Origin: Bordetella parapertussis
Lineage (GTDB): Bacteria; Pseudomonadota; Gammaproteobacteria; Burkholderiales; SG8-41
Length of the DNA stretch: 11,499 nucleotides
Direction of reading: 5' to 3'
Assembly (NCBI GenBank): GCA_945863085.1
Contig: CAMBCD010000059.1
Coordinates: 1-11,499, forward strand
Shown here: positions 1 to 10,369 of the stretch, piece by piece
Numbering within the stretch: the first letter of the stretch is position 1
Layout of the letters: each line of letters begins with the position of its first letter
Position numbers and translations under genes: made by a program
Notes under the pieces: model-generated
Databases searched by the model: none
What the model was told of the DNA's origin: nothing
What the model saw: the letters and a program-made list of their open reading frames with translations, nothing else

Positions 1-1
1 T

Positions 2-3000
2 CCGCTGCCGATCATCATCCGCGACGACGCATCGCTGAACATCCTCGCCGTAAACCAGGCCATGATGGACAAGTACGGCTATACCCGTGAGCAGTTTGCC
101 GGGATGACGACGCCGGAACTGCAAAGCGCGGCGACGCGCGATGCCTATCTCCGTTTCGTGGCCGCCCATCCGGGGGGGGGGGTGAGCGAACCGGTCCGTC
201 GCACGCATGTCACGCACGATGGCGCCGAGATCAAGGTTGACAGCATTTCACGCCTGTTCGAGTTCGGCGGCAAGGCGGCGCGACTCGTCGCCTTCAACGA
301 CGTGACCGCGCAGGAGTGCAGCGAGCGCGCCATTCGCGACAGCGAAGAGCGGTTGCGAACCATCGCGGACCACGTTGACGAGGGGCTCGCGCTGTTTGAC
401 CAGAACGACTGCCTGGTTTTTTTCAACGAACCATATGCGCGGATGGCGGAGCTGCCCGGCTTGGCTGTCGGCTGGACATTCGAGCGCGTCCTCATGGCGA
501 GGGCGCAGGTACGACTGCGGCAGGGTGAAATCAGCGATGCCGGTGAATTCGTGCGGCAGCGTTTGGCCGCGCATCGCGGCGGCGCGCTCATTGCGCGCGA
601 GAGCCGGCGCACCGACGGTGGCTATCACCTGGTCCGCGAGGCACGAACGGCCGCCGGCCAGACCGTGATTACGTTGATCGACATCACCGAGCTGAAGCGC
701 CGCGAAGCCGATCTCCGCAGCAGTGAACAGCGTTTTCGCGCCATGTTCGATCACGCGGGCGTCGGCATTTCGACGCGGTCGGCGCTGGATCGCCATTCGC
801 CGTGGCTGGCGGTAAACGACAAGTTTTGCGAGATGACTGGCTACAGCCGTGAAGAACTGCTGCGGATGAGTACGGCCGACATCACCGCACCCGCAGGGCA
901 GGATGCCGCGATCAGGGACAACCGGCGCCTGCTGGCCGGGGAGGTCGGCGGCTTCTTCCGCGAAAAGCAGTTGATCCGCAAGGACGGCAGCCTGCTGTGG
1001 GTGGCGTTGTCGGTGGCGATGCTGCTCGATGCCGAAGGCAGGCCATACCGGATCATTGCCACCTATCAGGATATCAACGCGCGCAAGATTGCCGAAGAGC
1101 GGCTCCGCGAAAGCGAAGGGCGGCTAAGCGCAATTATTGAGGCTGAACCGGAATGTGTCGCGACGATTGCTCCGGACGGCACGCTGCTGGACATGAATCC
1201 TGCCGGGCTGCGGATGCTGGGGGCCGCGTCGCTGGCCGAGATGCGGCGCCGGCCGATCATCAGGTATGTGGCGGCCGGGCACCGTCGTGCGTTTGTTGAT
1301 TTGCACCGGCGAATACTTTCCGGCCGCTCCGACATGCTGGAGTTTGAAGCGACGAGTCTTTCGGGCAGGCGTATCTGGATGGAGATTCACGCCGTGCCTT
1401 TGCGCGATTCGACCGGAGCCATCACGGCGCTGCTGGGCATTGCGCGCGATGTCACGGAGCGGCGCATGGCGCGTGTAGCGCTGGCCGCGGAGCGCAACCT
1501 GTTGCGCACGGTGATCGACAGTCTGCAGGACCGTGTCTATGTGAGAGATCGAGACATGCGTTTAATGCTTGCCAATGATGCCTGGCGGAAGGTTCGTGCA
1601 CCGGGTTTGAGCGATGTTGCCGGCTTGAGTCGGCGGGATTTGCCCTTGGCGGGACGCAATGTTGGCGAAGATCATGCTGTATTGGCAACCGGTTGCGCCA
1701 GTGCCCCGCGCGAGAACACGATCGGACCGCCGGATGATCTGCGCTGGTATATCACCACGAAGAGGCCGCTGTACGATCCGGAGGGCAACATCATCGGCGT
1801 CATTGGCATCAGCCGCGACATCACTGATTTCAAGCGACGTTCGCTGGAAGTGGAGAAACTCAACGTGGCGCTGGAGCGGCGCGTCGCCGAGCGCACGGCG
1901 CAGTTGAGCTATGCCAATGAAGAACTGGAGGCTTTCGCGGCGTCGGTATCGCATGACCTGCGGGCGCCGCTGCGCAGCCTCGACGGTTTTGCCGCCAACC
2001 TGGTGGAAGATTACGGCAGCACGCTGGACGCCGCCGGACAGCACATGCTGGGCCGCATCCGTGCGGCCGCCACGCGGATGTCGCGACTGATCGAGGATCT
2101 GCTGCGTCTGTCGCGGGTGGCGCGCACGGAACTCGCAGTGCAGGCGGTGGACGTGGGCGACCTGGCGCGTGCCATCGTCGACGAACTGCGCCGCGAGAGC
2201 CCGGATCGTAAAGTGACCGTTAGCATCAGTCCGGATCTGCGGGCGAATGCCGACCCCGGTCTGCTGCGCGCCGCGCTGGCGAACCTGCTGCAGAACGCCT
2301 GGAAATTCACCGGCAACATCCCGGAGGCCTTCATCGAGGTCGGGAGCGTGCAGCGGCGCGGCAATACGGCGTTTTTCGTGCGCGACAACGGCGCCGGATT
2401 CGACATGAAAAACGCGGAACGCTTGTTCGAGGCGTTCCAGCGACTGCATACGGAGCGGGAGTTTCCGGGCACCGGCATCGGACTGGCTACCGTGCGGCGG
2501 GTGATGCGCCGGCACGGCGGCGATGCCTGGGCGGAATCCGCGGTCGGTCGCGGCGCGATCTTTTTCTTTACGCTGTCCGGCGGGACCATGCCGGAGCAGC
2601 GCGCGGTGCGTGCACAGGCGCGGCCTGTTCCGGCATCTGCATCACCGGCAGTCGCGAATGCGACTGCGCACGGCACGGCCATACTGCTGGTGGACGATGA
2701 CCCGGATGTGCTGACGCTTTCGGCGCGTGCGCTGCGGCCCGTGGGCCGCGAGCTGCTGACGGCGGGAAGGGGCGAAGAAGCTGTGGAAATCCTGCGCACC
2801 CGCAAGGTTGAAGTCATCGTCTCGGACTTTTCCATGCCCGGCATGAACGGCGCGCAACTGCTGGCGCAGGCAGCAGAGCTGCATCCCGACACGCTGCGCA
2901 TTATCGTCAGCGGACAGGAGGTGAACCACGCGATGCAGGAAGGCCTGCGCAAGGGCGAGATCCATCATTACTTTGATAAACAGTACGGCTACGAGCCCGT

Positions 3001-3052
3001 GCGGACATGCATACGCGACTGGCTGGCGGCAGCAAGCCAGCCGAAGAACTGA
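2..3052 (+). CDS. Multi-PAS hybrid sensor histidine kinase with C-terminal receiver (5' partial)
   Basis: Two-component sensor kinase. The reading frame is open to the left edge: bases 2-61 encode a PAS-like stretch (NILAVNQAMMDKYGY), so the ATG at 62 is internal and the true start lies outside. Numbering from that ATG, I see a partial PAS (to about 85), then four more PAS-type units at about 95-212, 222-345, 350-470 and 478-592. A coiled-coil linker (about 593-620) leads to the HisKA helix with phospho-acceptor H631 (SHDLRAPLRS), then HATPase_c with N745 in the N box, DNGAGF at 775-780 and the GTGIGLA G2 box. An Ala/Pro-rich linker joins a receiver with the acidic cluster D878-D880, phospho-acceptor D922 (SDFSMPGMNG) and K973. 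No membrane segment is visible in this part, and no output domain follows the receiver, so the phosphate probably passes to a separate protein or the receiver tunes the kinase. The signal is unknown. An 11-G run lies in the first PAS. Confidence 0.93.
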   Translation, partial: PLPIIIRDDASLNILAVNQAMMDKYGYTREQFAGMTTPELQSAATRDAYLRFVAAHPGGGVSEPVRRTHVTHDGAEIKVDSISRLFEFGGKAARLVAFNDVTAQECSERAIRDSEERLRTIADHVDEGLALFDQNDCLVFFNEPYARMAELPGLAVGWTFERVLMARAQVRLRQGEISDAGEFVRQRLAAHRGGALIARESRRTDGGYHLVREARTAAGQTVITLIDITELKRREADLRSSEQRFRAMFDHAGVGISTRSALDRHSPWLAVNDKFCEMTGYSREELLRMSTADITAPAGQDAAIRDNRRLLAGEVGGFFREKQLIRKDGSLLWVALSVAMLLDAEGRPYRIIATYQDINARKIAEERLRESEGRLSAIIEAEPECVATIAPDGTLLDMNPAGLRMLGAASLAEMRRRPIIRYVAAGHRRAFVDLHRRILSGRSDMLEFEATSLSGRRIWMEIHAVPLRDSTGAITALLGIARDVTERRMARVALAAERNLLRTVIDSLQDRVYVRDRDMRLMLANDAWRKVRAPGLSDVAGLSRRDLPLAGRNVGEDHAVLATGCASAPRENTIGPPDDLRWYITTKRPLYDPEGNIIGVIGISRDITDFKRRSLEVEKLNVALERRVAERTAQLSYANEELEAFAASVSHDLRAPLRSLDGFAANLVEDYGSTLDAAGQHMLGRIRAAATRMSRLIEDLLRLSRVARTELAVQAVDVGDLARAIVDELRRESPDRKVTVSISPDLRANADPGLLRAALANLLQNAWKFTGNIPEAFIEVGSVQRRGNTAFFVRDNGAGFDMKNAERLFEAFQRLHTEREFPGTGIGLATVRRVMRRHGGDAWAESAVGRGAIFFFTLSGGTMPEQRAVRAQARPVPASASPAVANATAHGTAILLVDDDPDVLTLSARALRPVGRELLTAGRGEEAVEILRTRKVEVIVSDFSMPGMNGAQLLAQAAELHPDTLRIIVSGQEVNHAMQEGLRKGEIHHYFDKQYGYEPVRTCIRDWLAAASQPKN
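172..182 (+). repeat. 11-G mononucleotide tract inside the sensor kinase
   Basis: Eleven consecutive G residues encode part of Pro-Gly-Gly-Gly-Val in the first visible PAS domain of the kinase. Guanine runs of this length are known to slip during replication and cause phase variation in some bacteria. Whether this one varies, or is even of correct length in the assembly, cannot be told from one sequence. The frame is open as written. Confidence 0.9.
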
Positions 3053-3103
3053 TATAACCTGTTTTTTTATTTACTATTTTTTGTTGACTGCGCCGGCGGA
3101 TGT

Positions 3104-3490
3104 TCAGCACTGCTCCCACGGCAGGCCATCGAAACGCCAGCCGGTTTTCGAGCCGCGATGATGATGGTCATCCAGCTCGCCTTCAAAACCGTGCAGCACG
3201 TTGTACACCTGCGTGAAGCCGGCTTCTTCCAGCGCATGCCCGGCGTCCAGCGAACGGTTGCCGCTGCGGCAGATAACGATGATCGGCCGGTCCACGCTGG
3301 CGGCCTTTTTGACATGTGCAACAAATTGCGGATTGATTTCCCAGTTCGGGCCGTCATTCCACGGCACCAGGATCGCACCCACCGGATGACCGACGAACAG
3401 GTATTCCATTTCACTGCGGCAATCAATGAATACCGAATTCGGATTTTTTTTCAGGAATTCGTGGGCGGCTTTGGGTTCAAGATGCTTCAT
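3104..3490 (-). CDS. Single-domain rhodanese-like sulfurtransferase
   Basis: A 128-residue protein that is one rhodanese fold. Family members carry sulfane sulfur as a cysteine persulfide and pass it to cyanide, thiols or protein partners; the partner here is unknown. The N-terminal CDC25-like block is visible (FIDCRSEMEYLFVGHPVGA), and the active-site loop is C74-R-S-G-N-R-S, with catalytic Cys74 intact. The C-terminal DGLPWEQC ending is of a kind common in small proteobacterial rhodaneses. There is no signal peptide, so it is probably cytoplasmic. The ATG at 3490 is chosen because the domain begins right after it, although no good Shine-Dalgarno sequence precedes it. A promoter with TATAAT lies about 40 bp upstream. 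It is convergent with the kinase gene (51 bp between stops) and divergent from metH. A link to methionine metabolism is possible but not shown. Confidence 0.93.
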   Translation of the reverse strand: MKHLEPKAAHEFLKKNPNSVFIDCRSEMEYLFVGHPVGAILVPWNDGPNWEINPQFVAHVKKAASVDRPIIVICRSGNRSLDAGHALEEAGFTQVYNVLHGFEGELDDHHHRGSKTGWRFDGLPWEQC

Positions 3491-3531
3491 GGTGGTGGTA
3501 TCGCGGCTGCGGTCAGGATGGATGAATGTGC

Positions 3532-3560
3532 ATTATAGGCGCTCGTCGCAGGGTGGCCAA
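3532..3560 (-). promoter_or_regulatory. Sigma70-type promoter for the rhodanese gene
   Basis: On the - strand, TTGGCC (3560-3555, 4 of 6 matches to TTGACA) is followed after exactly 17 bp by a perfect TATAAT (3537-3532). Transcription would start near 3525, giving a leader of about 35 nt before the ATG at 3490. This is the best promoter match in the window. It is sequence inference only. Confidence 0.65.
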
Positions 3561-3585
3561 ATGCCCCGGGGAGGCCGCAGGCCCA

Positions 3586-3594
3586 TGATAAAAT
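3586..3594 (+). promoter_or_regulatory. Candidate extended -10 element for metH
   Basis: TGATAAAAT fits an extended -10 element (TG, one base, then TAAAAT, 5 of 6 to TATAAT). No good -35 lies 17 bp upstream (CCGGGG), which an extended -10 can tolerate. A start near 3601 would leave a leader of about 45 nt that contains the inverted repeat at 3617-3633. The call is weak. I saw no B12 box of a cobalamin riboswitch and no SAH riboswitch consensus in this region. Confidence 0.35.
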
Positions 3595-3616
3595 TCGATT
3601 TTTCCCGAGCCTGACC

Positions 3617-3633
3617 GTGCGTAATCCACGCAC
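3617..3633. repeat. Inverted repeat (6 bp arms, 5 nt spacer) just upstream of metH
   Basis: GTGCGT, then AATCC, then ACGCAC is a perfect 6 bp inverted repeat ending 12 bp before the metH ATG. It sits where a Shine-Dalgarno sequence would be expected, and none is visible. It could be a protein operator or an mRNA hairpin that influences initiation. A 17 bp site this small may also arise by chance in high-GC DNA. Confidence 0.5.
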
Positions 3634-3645
3634 CTCCCGACGTCG

Positions 3646-7353
<3,708 letters not shown>

Positions 7354-7355
7354 CC

Positions 7356-9026
7356 TTGTTCCGCGCGTCGCAGTTCTCCACTTCGGTCGCCACGTCGCCC
7401 GCGGCACAATATCTGGCGCTGGCTGACGCCGGCCGCAACGCCTGGTGGCGTTACCTGCTGGGCATCACCGTCATCGCCGCGAGCTGGCTGGTCGGCGGCG
7501 GCTTTGCATATGGCCTGGTGCTGTACGCGCCGCTCGGCCCGGTCACCGAATTCGTCGCACTCAATGCCAGCATCCTGATGCTGCTGCCTGGTGTCGTGTT
7601 TGTTGTGACCGTGATACATCGCCGCTCCTGGCGCACACTGGTCACGCCGTATGCGCAGCTCGACTGGCGGCGGATGGTGCAGGGTGCCAGAGTGTGGATC
7701 GCGCTGGCCCTGGTGTTTTCCCTTATTGAACACCTGATGTATCCCGGGCGGTATGTCTGGAGCCTTGATCTGCAACGCTGGCTGCCGTTTGCGCTGGCGG
7801 CGTTGTTGCTGACGCCGCTGCAATGCGCGGCCGAGGAACTGGTGTTCCGCGGTTATGTGCTGCAGGGCCTGGGTCGCTGCTTGCGCCATCCGCTGGCATT
7901 GGCGGTACTGGCGGGCGTGATATTCACCGTGCCCCATCTCTACAATCCGGAGGTCGCGGCGTACGGGCTGGCGATCATGGCTGCCAATTATTTTGCGATG
8001 GGCCTGTTTCTCGCCAGCGTGACTTTGCGCGACGGCAGGCTGGAGCTGGCGATCGGCGCCCACGCCGGCAACAATCTGCTGCTGGCGCTGGTCGTCCGTT
8101 ACGACGATTCGGTGTTTGAAACGGAGTCGATGTTCACTGCCGGCGCTCTGGATCCCGTGTATTCTCTGGTGACGCTGCTGCTCAGCGCGGCGTTTTTTTA
8201 CTGGTGGTTTTTCCGCAGATCGTCCGCAGTGATGAGTGTCTCAGTCATGAGTGATCCCAGTCATTTAAATACCTCGTTTTCACCGGGACAAGTCGCACAG
8301 TTTTCGCGTGACGGTTACCAGATCGTGCGCGGCCTGGTGCCGGCTGACGCCTGCGTGCGGCTGCGCGCCAGCGCTGAACGCGACCTGGCCGCGACAGTTC
8401 AACCTGTCGAATACGAAGCCGACACGCAATATCCCGGTGCGCCGCAATCGCTCGAAGCACCCGGCGGGCGCACGGTGCGGCGGCTGTTGCAGGCCTATGC
8501 CCGCGATGCGGGATTCCGCGAGTGGGCCACTGCTGCACCCATAGTCGCGCGCCTGAAACAATTGCTGGGGCCGCAGATCGCCCTGTCGCAGGCCCATCAC
8601 AATTGCGTGATGACCAAGGATCCGGCGTACAGCAGTCTCACCAGCTGGCACCGCGACATCCGTTACTGGTCGTTTGAACGGCCCGAGCTGGTGTCGGTGT
8701 GGCTGGCGCTGGGCGATGAGCGCAGGGACAACGGTTGCCTGTTGTTGTTACCGGGCTCACATGCAATGGATTTTGACGCGTCGCGTCTTGATGATGCGCA
8801 GTTCCTGCGTACCGACGTTGCGGAAAATGCAGCGCTGCTGCAGACGCAGGTCTGTGCGGAACTGAATCCCGGCGATGTGCTGTTTTTCCACTGCCGGCTG
8901 TTTCATGCCGCGGGGAGCAATCGCGCAGCGCGCACCAAGTTTTCCGCGGTGTTCACCTATCGCGCACTGGATAATCCGCCTCTGCCCGGTTCGCGTTCCG
9001 CGGGCCTGCCCGACGTCGCTCTGTAA
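7356..9026 (+). CDS. Fusion protein: CPBP-family intramembrane protease-like domain plus phytanoyl-CoA dioxygenase (PhyH)-like domain
   Basis: One 556-residue ORF with two unrelated domains. Residues about 30-292 are hydrophobic with several membrane helices and carry the CPBP (CAAX protease/bacteriocin-processing) motifs: E160-E161-L-V-F-R165, F190-T-V-P-H194 and H236-A-G-N-N240. A membrane-terminal FFYWWFFRR and a short Ser-rich linker follow. Residues about 300-556 form a PhyH-type Fe(II)/2-oxoglutarate oxygenase domain with facial-triad candidates H432-R-D434 and distal H517 (LFHAAGSNRAARTK). The usual 2-oxoglutarate arginine position, 11 residues after the distal His, appears to be Lys528. 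Topology predicts the oxygenase on the cytoplasmic side. The start is TTG at 7356: in-frame stops at 7305 and 7311 bar an earlier start, and no ATG or GTG precedes the first helix. In-frame ATGs at 8232 and 8247 could also start a separate PhyH protein. The substrates of both domains are unknown. It follows metH by 2 bp. Confidence 0.85.
   Translation: MFRASQFSTSVATSPAAQYLALADAGRNAWWRYLLGITVIAASWLVGGGFAYGLVLYAPLGPVTEFVALNASILMLLPGVVFVVTVIHRRSWRTLVTPYAQLDWRRMVQGARVWIALALVFSLIEHLMYPGRYVWSLDLQRWLPFALAALLLTPLQCAAEELVFRGYVLQGLGRCLRHPLALAVLAGVIFTVPHLYNPEVAAYGLAIMAANYFAMGLFLASVTLRDGRLELAIGAHAGNNLLLALVVRYDDSVFETESMFTAGALDPVYSLVTLLLSAAFFYWWFFRRSSAVMSVSVMSDPSHLNTSFSPGQVAQFSRDGYQIVRGLVPADACVRLRASAERDLAATVQPVEYEADTQYPGAPQSLEAPGGRTVRRLLQAYARDAGFREWATAAPIVARLKQLLGPQIALSQAHHNCVMTKDPAYSSLTSWHRDIRYWSFERPELVSVWLALGDERRDNGCLLLLPGSHAMDFDASRLDDAQFLRTDVAENAALLQTQVCAELNPGDVLFFHCRLFHAAGSNRAARTKFSAVFTYRALDNPPLPGSRSAGLPDVAL
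8232..9026 (+). other. PhyH-like oxygenase domain, possibly also translated from an internal start
   Basis: This is the 3' half of the fusion ORF. From ATG 8232 or 8247 it would make a soluble protein of about 260 residues, the typical size for a stand-alone PhyH-family oxygenase. The codons just before (GTG ATG AGT, then GTC ATG AGT) contain out-of-frame TGA/ATG overlaps (TGATG, ATGA) like those seen where two genes overlap. I infer that the arrangement may derive from two adjacent genes. No strong Shine-Dalgarno sequence precedes either ATG, so independent translation is uncertain. Confidence 0.35.
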
Positions 9027-9045
9027 ATAACCGGTTTCAGCGCGA

Positions 9046-10368
9046 TCAGTGAAGTTTTACACGCGGCTCGGTGCGCCGCGTGATCAGCCGTGCCAGCGTG
9101 TCGAAAAAAACCTTGGCGAACCCGTGCAGTGCGTAGAGATGCATGCGGTACAGCGACACGTACATCAGCCGCGCGAACAGACCTTCGATGAACAGGCTGC
9201 CGCCGATCAGCGCACCCATCAGGCTGCCGACGGTCGAATAATTGCCCAGCGATACCAGTGAGCCGAAGTCGCGGTAAACGAAGGGGCGTGGCGGTTTGCC
9301 GGCAAGCCGCCGGTGCATTGTTGACGCCAGCAGCGTTGCCTGCTGGTGTGCGGCCTGCGCTCGCGGCGGCACATTATGGTCGCGGCCGGGCCAGGCGCAG
9401 GCGGCGCAGTCGCCCAGCGCAAAAATGTCCGGGTCGCGCGTGGTCCGCAGTTCCGGCGTCACCACCAGCTGGTTGAGCTTGTTGGTTTCGAGGCCGAGGT
9501 CTTTGAGGAAATCCGGCGCCTTGATGCCTGCCGCCCATACCGTCAGCTCCGCGGGAACCTTGCGGCCGTCGGCGATCAGCACGCCGTCAGCCTCGACTGC
9601 AGTCACGCGTGCGCCGGTCAGCACCTGCACCCGCAGCTTTTCCAGCAGTTCAAGGGTTGATATTGACAGGCGCTCGGGCAGGGCAGGCAGCACCCGCGGC
9701 CCGGCTTCGATCAGCGTGATGCGGATGTCGCGCTCGGCATCGATGCGCTCCAGGCCGAAGGCCAGCAGTTCGCGTGTGGTGTGGTGCAGTTCGGCGGCGA
9801 GTTCGACGCCGGTGGCGCCGGCGCCGATGATCGCCACATGCAGTTGTTCGGGACGCAGTGCTTCGCGCTGCGCGTTGGCGCGGATGCAGGCATTGATCAG
9901 CCGGTTGTGGAAACGTTCGGCCTGCGCCGGCATGTCGAGGCTGATGGCATGTTTCTGCGCCCCCGGCGTACCGAAATCATTGGTGCCGCTGCCGACGGCG
10001 ATGACCAGCGTGTCGTAACGGATCTCGCGCTCGCCGATCAGCAGCCGCCCCTCGTCATCATGGGTGGGTGCGACCCGCACCACACGGCGCTCGCGGTCCA
10101 GACCGGCCATGCTGCCGAGGCGAAAACGAAAATGGTGCCAGCGCGCCTGTGCCAGATAATCGAGCGTGTGCTGGTCGACATCCATGCTGCCGGCGGCGAC
10201 CTCGTGTAACAGCGGTTTCCACAGATGCGTGCGCGAACGGTCGATCAGCGTGATCTGCGCCTTGCCGCGGCGGCCGAGGCTGTCGCCCAGCCGCGTCGCG
10301 AGTTCGAGGCCGCCGGCGCCGCCGCCGACGATGACGATGCGATGCAATGGCGCCCCGGTCTGGTCCAT
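9046..10368 (-). CDS. ndh: Type II NADH:quinone oxidoreductase
   Basis: A non-proton-pumping FAD enzyme that passes electrons from NADH to the membrane quinone pool. The 440-residue product is close in length to E. coli Ndh (434) and matches it along its length. It has an N-terminal FAD-binding GGGAGG at 15-20, the HLWKPLLHEVAAGS block, a second Rossmann motif GAGATG at 182-187 for NADH, WAAGIKAPDFLKD, the FAD-contacting DPDIFALGDCAAC, and a C-terminal region (STVGSLMG, then YVSLYRMHLYALHG) that probably associates with the membrane. The start is ATG 10368: it puts the FAD motif at the usual distance, has GAAGG 5 nt upstream, and follows the stop of the upstream gene by 1 nt. A start at 10458 would add 30 unlike residues inside that gene. 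It is convergent with the fusion gene, 19 bp between stops. Translational coupling to the G3E-like gene is likely. Confidence 0.97.
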   Translation of the reverse strand: MDQTGAPLHRIVIVGGGAGGLELATRLGDSLGRRGKAQITLIDRSRTHLWKPLLHEVAAGSMDVDQHTLDYLAQARWHHFRFRLGSMAGLDRERRVVRVAPTHDDEGRLLIGEREIRYDTLVIAVGSGTNDFGTPGAQKHAISLDMPAQAERFHNRLINACIRANAQREALRPEQLHVAIIGAGATGVELAAELHHTTRELLAFGLERIDAERDIRITLIEAGPRVLPALPERLSISTLELLEKLRVQVLTGARVTAVEADGVLIADGRKVPAELTVWAAGIKAPDFLKDLGLETNKLNQLVVTPELRTTRDPDIFALGDCAACAWPGRDHNVPPRAQAAHQQATLLASTMHRRLAGKPPRPFVYRDFGSLVSLGNYSTVGSLMGALIGGSLFIEGLFARLMYVSLYRMHLYALHGFAKVFFDTLARLITRRTEPRVKLH

Positions 10369-10369
10369 A

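Noticed and set aside
1562..2952. Long - strand open frames (about 315 codons each) antisense to the histidine kinase
   Set aside because: They lie fully inside a kinase with clear HisKA, HATPase and receiver motifs, and their products are Arg/Ser/His-rich shadows.
3021..3068. Possible intrinsic terminator at the kinase 3' end: GGCTGGC/GCCAGCC stem (3021-3027 with 3036-3042) and a T7 run (3062-3068)
   Set aside because: The stem lies inside the coding sequence and is separated from the T run by about 19 bases, so it does not have terminator geometry. The T-rich 3062-3082 stretch alone is not enough.
3541..3645. Cobalamin or SAH riboswitch upstream of metH
   Set aside because: Both are known metH-type regulators, but I could not find a B12 box or the SAH riboswitch core. 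The leader after the likely -10 is too short for a cobalamin riboswitch.
9027..9045. Bidirectional terminator between the convergent fusion gene and ndh
   Set aside because: The 19 bp gap holds only a short AACCGGTT palindrome and no T tract, so there is no stem-loop of terminator type.
9296..10018. A 240-codon + strand open frame antisense to ndh
   Set aside because: The - strand encodes an evident Ndh; the antisense product is Ser/Arg-rich with no domain.
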